From positions 1,488,001 through 1,552,000 of the forward strand of contig JAALGY010000030.1 in the NCBI GenBank assembly GCA_032358165.1: 64,000 nt of DNA, given 5' to 3'. A program made the translations under genes and the position numbers. Origin of the DNA: Diplosphaera chodatii (Eukaryota > Chlorophyta > Trebouxiophyceae > Prasiolales > Stichococcaceae). Within the stretch, counting starts at the first letter, position 1. Every line of letters starts with the position of its first letter. Below, one piece after another: positions 48,202-62,663 of this stretch. The notes beneath the pieces are model-generated. The model saw only the letters and a list, made by a program, of their open reading frames with translations, was not told the DNA's origin and made no database searches.

Positions 48202-49685
48202 ATGTCAATACAGCAGGGCAGCGTGCGACACATCGCCGGCGGCAGCGCCCTGCTGCGGGCGCAGCCGCTCGCCAGGGTATCAGCGCGGCGGCGGCAGCGG
48301 CAGGCGGCCAAAGCCAGCGCTGATAGGCAGCGTGCTACATCAGATGTGACGCTCTGGGCAGGCGACGCCATTGTGCTGCTGCTCACGCAGATGGTGAGGA
48401 TCTGCCATTGTGCCGAATTGACTGGAGAGTGCCCTGGAGCAGATGTTGTCTAGGACCTGAATCCCATGTACATGTCCAAGTACCCACTTGGCGGCGTGCT
48501 CAGTTGCGGCCGCAGCCTACTCCCAAGGATTCCTGACCATCAAACCGTGGGCACCCTGCTGCTGACAACAAAGGTCATTGTCAACAGTGCACATTGCACA
48601 CCGCAGTCCAGCGACCGGCTGCCAATGGAGAACCAAGGCCTCACCAGCATCCTGCTGCTTACTGCATGGACTGCGGTGCGTGCCCACAAATGGCCCTCGT
48701 CATTGTCACAGTAGCTGTGTATCGCCACTCTTGCAGGAACTGCATGCTCTCCCAACCTGACCAAAAATGTCTTGGAATGGATACCCGACCGGCGTCAGCC
48801 GCATATGTGACTTCTGCCCTGCTGGCGTCGGAAACGATTAGGATTTGCGTGTTACTGATGCGCAGGTGGCGGGAGCAAAGCGGGACTACGAACTTGGCAG
48901 CGCAGACTACGACTTTTGGAACGTGCGAGCGCCTGTGTTGTCGGCAATTCGCTCAGCAGCGCTGACATGGGTACGAAACCATACAAGAAGCATTGCCATG
49001 ACACTTGACGACCATCTGGCACTTTGCACCATGCCAGCCGACGCGGATGGTCACGCAGTTTCTTGTCACCACTTTTGGCTTTTCGTGTTGGTTCGCTGTC
49101 ATCGCACTACTATCTGCGGTCTGTCGTAACAGACTGCTGTGCATTGTAATGCTGTACATCAGCACTCGAACAGCTACACTCCTGATGCGTCGGTGCTCTC
49201 GTGTGCAGGCGCTGTTTGCGCCCCTTGCCGTGGGCATGTACAGCCGCCTGGCGTCGCAGCACCTGCTGAAGGGGCCGGCAGACGCTGCGCCGCAGCTCCC
49301 GCCGGTGCCCGGCTTTGGCGCCGCGCCGATGTGGCTGCTGGTGTGCCTCTGCACCGCCTCTCCACGGCCCTTGCAGGCTCCGCTGCCTCTTGCACAGCAG
49401 ACAGCGGCTGACTGGCCACGCCCACATGGACGGGAGTATGTGGGGATCAGAGGCTGACTCTGCAGACATGCGGCAGGTCGCAATGCTGAAGGCACCTATG
49501 TCTGCGGACAGTCTCTGATACCTAATAAGCGCTGATGTATGCACGGCTGTGTGCAGCCGCCGGCGGCAGCGGACGCGTCGCAGCTGCTCGCACCCGAGCT
49601 GGAGGTCATCATCGCGGCGCTGTTCTGCGTCGGCGCCTGGCGGGGACTGTACTCTGCATACCGCACCTGGAGCAATTTCCGCTGA
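48202..49685 (+). CDS. small multi-pass membrane protein, probably plastid-targeted
   Basis: Exons 48202-48393, 48607-48675, 48866-48970, 49209-49340 and 49557-49685 are each a whole number of codons and join in phase 0; a further exon around 48450-48570 is likely. The N-terminus is basic and Ala-rich (MSIQQGSVRHIAGGSALLRA, then ARRRQRQAAKASADR), like a chloroplast transit peptide. Hydrophobic segments follow: DVTLWAGDAIVLLLTQM, LTSILLLTAWTA, ALFAPLAVGMYSRLA, and near the end LEVIIAALFCVGAWRGLYSA, finishing YRTWSNFR. The loop AKRDYELGSADYDFWNVRAP is soluble. I do not recognise the family. All introns in phase 0 is distinctive for this gene. Start codon ATG 48202 is the first that keeps the frame. 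Confidence 0.6.
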
Positions 49686-50490
49686 CGGCGCGGCGAGGAC
49701 TCCAGTGCTTTGTGTCCGCAGATAAAGCAAATCTGCTGGCATAACGCAGCATGCACGCTGCTCCCATGCTGCAGGGTGGGGCCGGGTGTGTGTTTGCAGT
49801 CGTTGTCACAACGTCTGGCGCCCCTCCTAGATGGTGTGGGCGCCTTTTCGCATGCACATCTCTGCAAGGTGCACCAGCAACTTGCGCCTGAGATTGTGGC
49901 TGCATTAATGTACAAACAAAAGCAAAAGTGTGAGAAGACAATTTGTGTCAACATTGCAATGGTGATGGCACTTGCTGATGGCAAGCTGGAAATTAATTCG
50001 AGTGTATGCAGTCGAGTGTTTCGGTCGCTGTCGAGGGCACCATTGTCAGTTGAGCTGCCTGCACACGGCCCAATAGAAAGAGTATGATGGGTAGCAAACA
50101 GCAATGGCGCTGCAGTGTTGCTGTTTGTAAGCGATGATGTACGAGTACTGCCGAAATCTCAAGTATCCGTCCATTGAGGCAACACCAGTGGGATCTCGCA
50201 TGATCCTGACACAGCCTGATTGCACACTACACGTGCAATGAACGAGTTGCAACCTGTATGATGGTACAAGCCTACCAGCAGACTCATGATTGCAAAAAGC
50301 ATCGACACCCCCAACTTACAGCTCTCCCATGTCGTGTAAAGCATGCTAGGTGACCACATATGCTTTGTCAAGTGACACAATTCAGCAACAGCAAAACACA
50401 ACTGCTGACCAGCTTATGGCGCTGATCATCCGCCAAACACGCCAAAGCCAAAGCGATGCAACAGGCAAAGCGCCGATGTGCGCGGGTCCA
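49686..50490. other. convergent intergenic region, lower GC
   Basis: It lies between the membrane-protein stop and the end of the minus-strand coiled-coil gene. AT content is higher than in coding flanks. TGTAA occurs at 50126-50130. No gene recognised. Confidence 0.45.
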
Positions 50491-53400
50491 TCAGCGCCAG
50501 CCGGGCAGGCGCAGCAGCCGCCATGAGTGGCGGCCAGATGCGTACCACCATGCGGCCGCCGCGGCAGCCGCCGCCAGGGATGCACCCGCGACACCAGCCT
50601 GCTGCAGGGGGGTGCCGGGATGCAGCAGGGTGCCCAGCTGCGGCACGGCGCGCCAGCGGCGCCACCCCCCATCGCCCGGCGCCGCCTCCGCACCCTGCTG
50701 CGGCGGTGCCCCTTCGCCTGGTGAGTCTGCCTCGTTGCCGCTGGGGGACTTGTTGTCAGCATCCGCCGCTGGACTGCCAGACCCTGGCGATGCGGAACGT
50801 GCAGCAGCAGAGCTCTCAGCAGCCGCAGCTGCAACTGTTGCGGCACCCAGCGCGGCAGCCACACGGCGGCTGGCGCCATCATCGTCGGCAGGAGCCGCAG
50901 CAGCCGCAGCAGACGCTCCAGCATCTGCTACCTCAGCAGCTGCCTCAGCGCAACCGTCGGCGAATGGACTGCTGCTGCCAGTGCTGCTGCTGCCAGCCAC
51001 GGGGCTGGTCGTGTTCCGCTGCGCACCGCCCCCGCCGCTGTGGCTGCCTTTCGTTGCACCAGCCCCCGCTGCAGGGCCTGTGTGGGGGTGAGGCTGGACA
51101 GCATACCCGGCCAACAGGTCTGCCCAGGCCAGGCGGCCCCCCGCGAGGGCGCGCGCCAGCAGCAGCCGCACGAACGTCGGCAGCAGCGCCAGGCGGCCTG
51201 CCAGCAGTCGCAGCGGGTCGGCCAGGCCCTGCAGGTGGGAGACTGCCATGTTTCCGAATCCAGTCCATTTTCGACCGGGCAAGCACTGCCGCTTTCCTTA
51301 GCTGTTTTACTATCAGAAGGTCAACCAGTGTGACAGATGCCTACCAAGGGCCAGGGCTGGCGCAATCTGACCCACCTCGACTGCGGTGCCCTCGCCCCAC
51401 AGGACAGCACGCCAGAGCGCAGCGTCTGCACCGCCAGCATCCCTGCTGCGCTCCCCGCAATCACTTCGGCTGACGGCTGCGGCGGTCTGGGCAGGTGTGC
51501 CGGCTGCGTCACTGGTCGCTCCTGGAAATCTGGTCTGCGAGGAAGCTGCAGGCCGGCCAGCTGACGCAGGCGGAGCACCACCGGCAGCGGCACTCCGAGG
51601 AGCAGTGGCATCGGCGGATGAGGCGGCACCAGTGCTGCCTGCAAACCCAAAGAACGCCTGAACACCTCCGACCGGCGAGCTGCTGAAGTCTGCGCTGCGA
51701 ACAGCGCCGCTGCCGGCTGTCAGTGGGCCGGCGTCAGCCACCACGTCTCTGGCTTCGCCACTTGCGGTGCGCCGTCCCCTGCGAGGGCCAGATGTGCCAC
51801 TTGAAGCAGCGCGGCGCGTGCTGCCCTGGGACGGCGACGGCGTCTGGGGCGAGGCGGCGGCGGCGGCAGCAGCAAACGCGCGGCTCAGGTCGCCTGCAGA
51901 ACGGCAGCAACAACAACTTCCTGACAGGATGTTCACTTCTGATGAACTCTGAGGTACAGCTTACAGCAGCAGCTCTTGTCGAGATGCGCACTCGTTGAAA
52001 GTCGGCAGCATTGATCGAGCGTTTACAGCGTTGAGCATCTTCAGGCCAATGGCCGCATGCTGCAGGGCCTCCAGGTGCACCACTAAATGCTACTCAGCAA
52101 GTGCCAAGTGTTTTGCTGGTTCCTGAAGTCTATGTGGGAGGTGCCCTGCAGCAGGTGCCGGCTGGCCAGCGACAGCGCAAGGCCGCCACCCAGGCTGCCG
52201 GACTGCCGGACAACTGCTGGAGGCGTCTGGTTGCTTCTCCTCCCCAGTGTGGACTCTCCAGGTTCGAGTTGCAAGTATTCCGTGAACAGTTTCGTGAGCG
52301 GACCCACCGCTGGGGCGCCCGCCGCTGCGCCCCTGCAGCGCGCACAGCTGCTGCTCGGCGGCGCTGGCGGAGCGCTGCAGGGCCGCCCGCTCGGCGGACA
52401 CCGCCTCCAGCCGCCCCCACAGCTCGCACACCGTCCGCCCCGGCGACCCTGCACGCATGCTTCTGCATGTGTGTATGAAGTATATGGGGGTGTCAATGGA
52501 CACATGTTCGTTAGAATGGCCGTGGTTCGTCACACTGCAGTGACTGAGGAACATACAGGTTGCTAACTGACTTGTATTCGACAGGGAGGCATCTCAACTG
52601 ATTGCGCTCCCACCTGCGCGGTGACAGCAGTGAGCTCAGGCCAAGCTTAGGCTTGTGCCCTGAAGCTGCCGGTCCACAGCAGTTTCAAGCACCGCACCTG
52701 GGGTGGCTGCGCCGCCGCCGCTGCCGCGGCCGTGCTTGGCGGCGGCCGCCGCCACGCACCGAGCCGTCTCCGCCTCCAGCAGCCGGCGCCACAGCTCCTG
52801 CGGCCCCGCGCCGTCGACGGCGGCCGCCCGGGCCGCGATGTGGCGCGCTGCATCTCGCTCCGCCCTGGTGGCATCGAGCTCAGCCTGGAGGCCCGCAATG
52901 GCTGTGGCATCTGCCTCCTGCCGCTCGGCAGCTTCCACCGCTGCAGTATCTCCTGTTGCCGCTGCTGTTGCGTCTGCGGCTGCCGCTGATTCCGCAGCCG
53001 CCGCAGCCGCTGCGTCTGCCAGGAAGCTGGAAGCGGCGGCGCCGTGCACCGGCGGCGAGCTGGAGAGGCGGGACACGCTGCGCGGTGGGCTGCGGGCGGT
53101 GCCGCGCCCCTCCGGTGAAGGACTGCAGCAGCAGAGGGGCCAGGATTCAGTGAATGAGGGCTGCGGCGCTCGATGTTCTAGAGCTGCCTCATACGAAATG
53201 CAAGCCCCGAACCAAACACAGCATCTCACAGCACCGTCGGGGTCACCCCTGCATCTTTGAAAACTCTGCAGGCTTGCAGATGAGCCACATAAGACTGTGA
53301 GATGCTTAAACAGAACAGCGAGTGACCTGGCAGTGCGGCAGGGCCGGGGGGCGGCGGGGGGCGCGGAGTGCGGCGCGCGGTTCACCGGCCCCCGCGGGCT

Positions 53401-55330
53401 GTGCAGCGGCGTGCCCGCCCGGCTGCCCGCCAGCGCCGACTGCATCAGCGCCGCCTGCGCGCATTCAAGCACGCAGCGCTGTCGGTCGCAGGACGTCTCC
53501 GTGCTGTTGGCACGGGACCTTTCTGCTGTACAGGTGCTGCATAGTCATCTGTACAGGAGCCCACAGCGCATGCGACGACAGGCCACTGAGAGGGGTCAGC
53601 AGGATCACCTGCAGCGCGACCAGCATGCGCTGCGCCTCGGCCTTCTGGCGCTCGGCCAGCTCCGCGCGGCGCTCCGCGGCGGCCACGTCCGCCGACTGCG
53701 CCAGCAGCTGCGCCTGCAGCTCCGCGACGCGGGGCGCCTCCTGAAATTTGGAGAAATGGATTTGGACTTTAGGACTTGGCTGAGGGGCACGAGCTTCCTG
53801 ACAGTCCAACAGCTGCGCACGCCGCTGTGCGAGACGCGAGGTGCCTCCCGCGATGTGGCTGCAGCAAGCCGCCGGTTGCAGGATCACATGTCAGGATGTG
53901 GGTGTGACATCGTACTGTCGTGTGCTGCTGTGCGTTTGCATGCCTGCGTTTCTGCACACAAAGTAAGAGCAGCCCTACAGCCGTCGATGGTGCATCAGGC
54001 GGTCGATGGCACGTCGGAGCAAGTGGGCAAGCAGGGTCTGGCTCCCGCCGCTCGGGTTGAGGACAAGGCTTCACCTGCCGCTCCTCGAGCTCAGCAGCTG
54101 CGACTGCCAGCTGCTGCCGGAGGTCCGCATTGGACTCCGCAGCACCCGCCAGCGCGGCGGCATCGCCGCCGCCGCCGCCGCCGCCAGTGGGCTCTGCAGC
54201 TGCTGCCGGCTGCTGGGGATCCTCTGAAGCAGCAGCTGGCTCCGCTGCAGGGTGTTCGGGAGCTGGTGGCTGGGCGCCTGCAGCGGCGGCGGCGGCCTCC
54301 GCGGCGGCGGCGCGCGCCTCGGCGGCGTCCCTCGCCCAGGCGGCGACCCTGGCGGCGCCCTCGGCAGCCGCCAGCGCAGCCTGCAGCTGCGCCACCATCT
54401 GCACATGTCACAGGACACATGTCACCCCTTAGGAAAGCTAGGCTGACGTCTGCATGGTCATCAGGTAGGCAGGGTGAGATGTGCGACTGCGCACGACCTC
54501 TGACATGTTTCGGTCGAAGCAGGCAAGGAGGCCATGCTTCTGACAGGCACGCCCTTTTGTGGCTGTGGCAACAGGGCAGTCACCTGAGGCAGGTCTTCAG
54601 CATCATCTGCAGCGGGCCCCGCACCAGGCACGCTGCCGCTGGGCCGCAACCCTAGCAGCTGCGGCTGCTCCTCGTCGTCTCCAGACGTTGCGGATGGCGT
54701 GAACAGCACGCGGCCGCCCTCCAGCGGAAACTCTGCCAGGCGCGCGCGGGCTGCCCGGGCCGGCGAAGTGCCCTCCCGTCTGTGGGCAATGACAACAGAC
54801 CGTCTGGCCGATGCGATGTGTGTGTCATAGTTGAGACGCAGGGTCGGCACCGTGTGCTTTCCGCCTCGGCAGGCCATGCGCAATTGGCCGTGTGCCTTTC
54901 ACGGCTTGCACCGCTGCACAGTAAGGCCTGTGCTGTTGTGCTTGATGGAACATGATGCAGCACGTGGCACTCACGTCTGGGGTGATGCCGGCTGGTAGGT
55001 GGTGGCCGCTGGGCTGATCGCATGGCTATGCGGGCCAACACCGCTGCCTCCACCTGCTTGGCCGCCGTGCAGCTTGCCGCCTTTGCCGAACAGCAGGTCC
55101 CGCTGCTCCGCAAGCGTTGCCGCACTTGCGGCTGCCAGCCCGACTCCCCCGAAGCCGTGCTGGTACAGGAGGCGGCCGTTGCTGAAGCCGCCTGGAGACT
55201 TGAAGCCAGCACCGGGAAGCGCGGCGGCATCGGTGCCGCGTTGCGACTGCTGCAGGGCCGCCACCAGCGACGCCAGGCCCCGCGGTGTGGCAGCGTCGCC
55301 GCCGGCGTCACGCTGGGAACTCCCAAACAT
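50491..55330 (-). CDS. long Ala-rich coiled-coil protein (3' half may be a separate gene)
   Basis: Seven exons from the ATG at 55330 join in phase: 55330-54975, 54779-54584, 54398-54075, 53740-53609, 53454-53327, 53122-52698 and 52448-52308. They begin MFGSSQRDAGGDAATPRGLA and encode heptad-like, Ala/Glu/Gln-rich helices: MVAQLQAALAAAEGAARVAA, VAELQAQLLAQSADVAAAER, RAELAERQKAEAQRMLVALQ, QAELDATRAERDAARHIAAR and TVCELWGRLEAVSAERAALQ, broken by Ser/Pro linkers. Downstream coding-like segments at about 52085-52025, 51936-51390 and 51250-50491 end with a hydrophobic segment (AGVASLAAAAAAAAWWYAS region) and PLRLLAGRLALLPTFVRLLL. A golgin- or tether-like scaffold is one guess, not a recognised homology. 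I could not phase the exons between 52300 and 51940, so two genes are possible. Confidence 0.6.
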
Positions 55331-56023
55331 GCTGCGTCACCGCCTGACAATTGTGCTTGCCCTATAAATACCACCCCAGGCTAGGCTGTGCCAGAGCCAT
55401 CGCGACAACACCTTCAAGTTCCTGAATTTTTCCGGAATTTCTGTCTCCTTAACCAAACTTGCCGCTTCCGAACCTGCCAGCCATCAAGGGCGTTGGCCGT
55501 TCAAGCGGATGTTCCACGTCAGACTGGCTTTCAGCCTGCTGGGCTGGCGGTACACGGCATCACAAAGTCCACATTGGCTACATTGCACGATGTCTTTGAT
55601 GTGCTGGTCACAACGGCAGACACCCGGGTTGCACAACCTCATAGCAAGCGCGCTGCACACTTGGTACGAAAGTTGCAAATGCGCCATTTGCCGTGCAGCC
55701 TTGCGGCTGTCGCAGGACCCGGCATCAGACTGTCCGACTCTTCGCACGTTCACGTACCGAAAGGCGGAGTCTTGCACCACAGCAAGCACGGAACAAACTT
55801 TTGGTGTGTACCGGATTTTGAGAAGATTGGGTGAAGACTACAAGCTTGCCGCCGACTCCCGCCGATGCTGAACCACAACCAGTCTAGCAGCTTGGTATGT
55901 CCGAAGGCGATACTAGTGACGTCAAGCACCGCATACTTTTGAATCACCACCTTTCCTAAGGTGCACAACCTCATGTTCCCAGGGTTGAAGCCACCGCCAA
56001 TGGTGCCTAAGCAAACTTGGGAA
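55331..56023. other. lower-GC intergenic region with a decayed-looking Cys-rich ORF and TATA-like box
   Basis: It lies upstream of the coiled-coil gene and downstream of CNOT11. CCTATAAATACC at 55360-55371 is a TATA-like box reading on the plus strand. On the minus strand an ORF without ATG is open from about 55840 to 55484 and contains CNPGVCRCDQHIKDIVQC then CSQCGLCDAV. A second frame at 55750-56100 seems to continue the same composition. This may be a mobile-element remnant; no terminal repeats were found. Confidence 0.4.
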
Positions 56024-58854
56024 CTACGCAGTTGTCCCAAGCAGTAGCCGATACAGCGCAGCAGCCTCCCTGCAGCACAGCGGCGCACCAATGATCTGTG
56101 ACGGCCTCCTGCACATCTGTGATGTGCTACAAGCGTGCGCAGGGCACACAGTGAAGTGCACATGAATGCGGCTGCAGTTGGCCCGTCACTCCAACAAGCT
56201 CTATACGGTAAGTCTACATAGCGTCATATGCCAGTCAATCAGGCCTTGCGCTTTGCATGTCTGCATCCCGCACCCAGTGTCCCCAGAAGAACGTACCACT
56301 GCCTGACTCCGGAAGACTACCAACCTGACACGGGAGAAGCGGATGCAGACACACCATTAGTTTACTTTTCCTGGACCCGGAAGGGCACCCACTGGTGTTG
56401 CAGGGTGTAGGGTTCAGCACCCACCTGACACGGGAGAATCGGATGCAGAACGCCTGCGCCTCCACGATGACTAACAGCACGTCGTCCAACCGTGCCCGAA
56501 CCAGGGAAGTCGTGAAAGCGCACACAAGCCGCACCTTGCGGCCAGCCGCCATAGCGTCCTGCAGCAGATCGAGCGGTAGGAGACCTGCCCTGCCCTTACT
56601 ATTGTTGCATGCGGTGTGGGTCACTTACAACGCCCACATTTGCATGTCAGCAGCGCACCAGCTCAGCATCGCAGGCGGCGAACGAGTTGACCAGGAATGC
56701 CTGCAAACAGCGGCGTAACCTCCTCAAGAGCCCACATGTTGCAAGCTCATGCAGACAGTACAAATATACACCAGTGCAGCGAGCAGCAAAGCTCGAGCGG
56801 CGTCACAGATGACCACCTGCAGGAAGCCGTCTGGGAGGGGGCCCGGGCGCTGCACCAGGCGGCTGACCACCTCCATGCTCTGCAGCCCCAGCTCTGCGTG
56901 CGCTGCTGCCTGGAAGTGTGGCTCCGCCTGCAGCGCATGTGTGCGTTCAACAGCAGGCACTCACTCAATCTCACACGACAGGCAGCCCGAGCTCGCTGCA
57001 GCTTGACTGATGTACACCATTCAGACCAGATCTGCCGATACACCTGCTGGCTGGCATGGTGCAGCCGCCAGCACTTGGCCATCCAGCAGTGCAACAAGTA
57101 TGCTCAGCACAGCACCTCCGGCATGTCTGCGAGGCGCAGCAGCAGCTGAGCGGCGAGCCCCGGATTGTAGCGGACGAGCCCGGGGAGCTGCGGCGGCGGC
57201 GGCGCGACCTCCAGCACACCGGGCGGATCGGCCTCCAGGGCGGCCATCGCAGCCTGCGCGTCTGACGGCGCCAGCGCACCCTGTACAGCAGGGCGCTCGC
57301 ATGTTGCGTCAAGTCAGCAGGTGCAGCAGCTGACACTGGGATCCTTTTGTCCACAGAGCCCTGGAGTCTGCAGCTCAAATGCCCTGACACTGCAGTGTGC
57401 GATGACCCAAGTCAGCGTGGTGAAGCTAAGCATGTCTCTGTACCCGTGGGAACTTGCCTAGGTGCGGCCAACAGTACAGCCAGGGGCCTGAGCCCCATGA
57501 AGCACCCACCTCGGCGCCGCGCTGCAAGATGGCTTTGACTGCCTGCTGCTGCCGGGTCAGGCGCCAATCACCAGCCTCCTCATTGCTGCCACCCTGCAGC
57601 GTCGCTGTGTCGCCCGCCGCCCATGCCAGCTCGCACGGCTGCACGGGCAGCGGCCGAGGAGGCGGCGGTCGTACCCATAAAAAGGGTGTCCGGCCCTCCT
57701 GTAGTGAACCCTCCTTGTGTCTGCCGCCGTGCTGCGCCTCCTGCACTTTGTGCAGGCAGCAGCTCGCAGCTGCGCCAGGAACCTCAGGAGCAGCTGCTGA
57801 GTGCTGGCACATCCCAGTCAGGTGACGGTGACAGCCGGCAACCACGCCGGCTGCATCCAGTGCTGCTTTTGTTTATATAAATATAAATATGCTATAATCT
57901 TAAATTAAAGAAGAGTTTATGTCATTATCACTTAGTGAAATTCTATGTCTGGAGGGGTGCAGATGCCCCGGGTGGGCTGCAGCGGGCGCACCTGTTTAGT
58001 GACGACTGCAGCTGCTGCCGCGTGCACAGCCCGGGCGCCCGCAGCGGCCCCCCCTCCCCTGCCCACCGGCTCGGCGTCAGCCCATCAACCTGCACTCCAT
58101 TTCACATGAAGCCCACTGCATATGCTCTTGCCGACACTTTGATACTGGTCAGCCCAGCGCTGATGGTTGTAGATGCGGTGCCGGGTGCCGGGAGTGTGAA
58201 CAGTTGACGGTGCTCTGGAGGCCTGCACGTCGGACACACTGGGACATACGGAGCTGGCGTCGCCGCCCTCGAGCAGCAGGCACCGCACGAAGGCCGCCTC
58301 GTGGCTCGGCGGGTGCTCTGCTGCCAAGGCTGCCTGTGTGGACAGGTTGAGAACGGTGAGCCACGCCCCAGTGCGTTGGTGACCGTATGGCAAGCCGGCA
58401 ACATTAAAGGCGCAAAGCTGAGCATTTGTGCACACCTCAATCAGGAATGCGTCGAAGGTGTCAGCCCGCAAACCTGGCACCAGCGTCCCCGCCGTAAGCA
58501 GCAGGAAGTAGCCAGCAAGGCGCTCCTCCCATTGTGCCGCCGTGCCATCCTGCGGATGATTGGCAAAAAACCAATCTCGGTTACAATGCTGCAAAGCTTT
58601 CCGTTGATCAACGAGCAGGTGTGGATCTTAGACAGCTGGCTGCCTGTGCATGCAACACTGAGCCCAGAGCTTTGGTGGTTGGGCACCTTCAGGATGACCA
58701 GCAGGCATGCAAGCGCCTGGAACGCTGTTGCTGCGGCATCAGGGAATGCTGCCATGAATGCTGTAGAAGTGTCTCGAAGTGGTCGCGCAGTCGAAGTTTC
58801 GAGCAGATGCTCCAGTCTGGCAACAATACGAGGATCCAACAGCGTTGCACCCAT
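56024..58854 (-). CDS. CNOT11: CCR4-NOT complex subunit 11
   Basis: Phase-checked exons in transcript order: 58854-58687, 58549-58436, 58333-58250, 58089-57992, one ending 57510, 57280-57116, 56927-56817, 56700-56659, 56558-56425 and 56069-56024. The N-terminus has LLDPRIVARLEHLLETS and EERLAGYFLLLTAGTLVPG, the helical scaffold; the middle has VRPPPPRPLPVQPCELAW; the C-terminal DUF2363 region has QLPGLVRYNPGLAAQLLLRL, ELGLQSMEVVSRLVQ, AFLVNSFAACDAELDAMAAG, RKVRLVCAFTTSLVRARL, EAQAFCIRFSRVREAAALYR and ends LLLGTTA. This matches CNOT11, which docks with CNOT1/CNOT10 in the cytoplasmic deadenylase. The start at 58854 is the first ATG in frame. The junction between 57992 and the exon containing FLWVRPPPP (start between about 57640 and 57830) is unresolved. 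One exon end is duplicated in the next intron. Confidence 0.85.
56323..56449. repeat. duplicated exon end with splice donor
   Basis: A 27-bp unit (ACCTGACACGGGAGAA.CGGA...) occurs at 56323-56349 and 56423-56449, 100 bp apart, with one mismatch. On the minus strand the right copy carries the exon end and donor at 56425; the left copy repeats both inside the intron. Confidence 0.85.
57867..57947. repeat. AT-rich island in a CNOT11 intron
   Basis: About 80 bases are dominated by A and T (for example TATATAAATATAAATATG), in strong contrast to the GC-rich flanks. It lies in the intron between the exons 58089-57992 and the one ending at 57510. Confidence 0.75.
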
Positions 58855-59523
58855 TGCTGCGTGCCAGGTGCATGCGTCTGCGGACGTCACAGCAGCGCCA
58901 ACTGCTGCAGCAGCACTCTGCCCGACAGCTGCTGCGTGTCGACAATGGATCGTGTGGATCTCGTACCAGGGTGCGATCGTGCCATCACTGGAACTGATAG
59001 CTACAGGACCGCAGAACATTTCGTGAACCTGCGCAGCGCAAGAGCAGCTTACATCTGGCTGGCTGTCAACGACTCAATGGCGCGAGACACCGGGTTGATG
59101 TGCTTATGCTCCGCAGGCCATCAAGCATAATACCATTTGCGTGCAAAGCATGCAGGTTGCATTGACTTAATGCGTTAATGGAGCTGGCAGTGAAGGTGTT
59201 TCCATTCCGCCGACCGGCCGCCGACGGAGGGAACACACGAGGTTCCCCAGCGCAGGGGCGTATCTCTCCCCGTTGCTGGCAGCACCTTTGAAGACAACGC
59301 AGCGGCCAGCTGAAGGCGTCTCAGCACCGCGTGCAGCAAATTGCAGTCGTGCCCATCATCGTAAGCGCCGTAGCCATCAGTGCGCCCTGCAGCGCGCGGT
59401 ACCCACCGCAAGCCGGACAGCTTGCGAGGCAGATTGAAGCAGGGAGTGGTCGCCAGACAGCTGACTGCGCAGCGAGGCGCACAGCAGCTGGCCGAGTAGC
59501 GTTGTGTTAAGCAGCGGTCCAGC
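58855..59523. promoter_or_regulatory. divergent intergenic region between CNOT11 and RAB11
   Basis: Start codons lie 669 bp apart and face away from each other. A minus-strand ORF at 59175-59657 overlaps the first RAB11 exon and opens with GTG; it is not called. No motif recognised. Confidence 0.5.
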
Positions 59524-61628
<2,105 letters not shown>

Positions 61629-62663
61629 AGGATCCAAACAGACGCCTGCCGCCCGTGGCTTGTAGCTGTGCTGCCCCTGTCCTGTCCTGTGAAAGCAGAC
61701 TCACCGGCTGTGTGCGGGTAGGCATACCCCAGCTTGGGCTGGGCTAAGAGCAGCGCAGCGATGGGCGTGCTGCTGCGTCATCTCATGGGTGCAGGGTCGA
61801 ACTGTGCAGGATTGCTCGGCTTCAATATGATATTATGTGGGGCATCGCGGGAACAGCAGCACTACGCACGCAGGACGGCATGGTCAGCCCTCTTCTTTGC
61901 ACAGCTTTGATATCATCTGCTGCTCGCGATGTGCAGCAGGATGGATGTGCTCGTCAACTTTGCATGAAGTAGTTTACGGTAGTCTGTAAACGGCGCAGCG
62001 TATGCAGGCACCCACTTGTGTGATACATACCATACCCCTTGTCTACGATTGCGGGCATCAACCCAGTTGGTTCCCATTGTTCTGAGCACATTACACGAGG
62101 ACTTGCAAAGAGAACTGACCGGCAGTCGGCAAGTTCGTGCTTAGTGCCTCTCTGGCACAGGGCCAGGGACGCGTCCAAGAGTGCCACGTGGGCCTTGGGT
62201 GCATGCACATCAAAATTTGCATACCTCACATTGCAAGACGCACCATGTGAGTGCTGTTCCATTGCTTGGAGTAGTCTAGCTTTGACCCTGCAGATAGCTG
62301 TGATTGGCTTTGGCAGGTCGTCAGGCTTGTAAATGCCATGGTCGTACATTGCTCTGGAGTAATGCTTGAACGTCAGTCACGTCGATAATACATCTGGATT
62401 GCTGACTATTACATGTGCTTAACGCGGAGAGCCGCGTAGGTCTGACCACACATCGCTAGGTTACCAGCAGTGGACGGCGGCGCACGACAGGTGTGTGTGC
62501 AACGAGTAGAACAGGATGGCACGAGGAGCTGCTTCTGTGTGCACAGCGAATGCATGACTGTCACGAACTCGCAGGCCTATGACATCTAGTAGTTTGGTGT
62601 CTGTCGCGATCAAACACCTGGAGACCAGGTTGGCGCGGTTGGACCAGGGCGGAGATTCCAGAT
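61629..62663. other. intergenic region with one 131-codon minus-strand ORF
   Basis: It lies between RAB11 and the Rieske oxygenase gene. TGTAA at 61985-61989 may end RAB11. On the minus strand an ATG ORF runs from 62349 to 61954 (MYDHGIYKPDDLPKPITAIC... to ...TTVNYFMQS); its composition is protein-like and GC is lower than in neighbouring genes. I recognise no family; it could be a small gene or a mobile-element relic. Confidence 0.4.
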
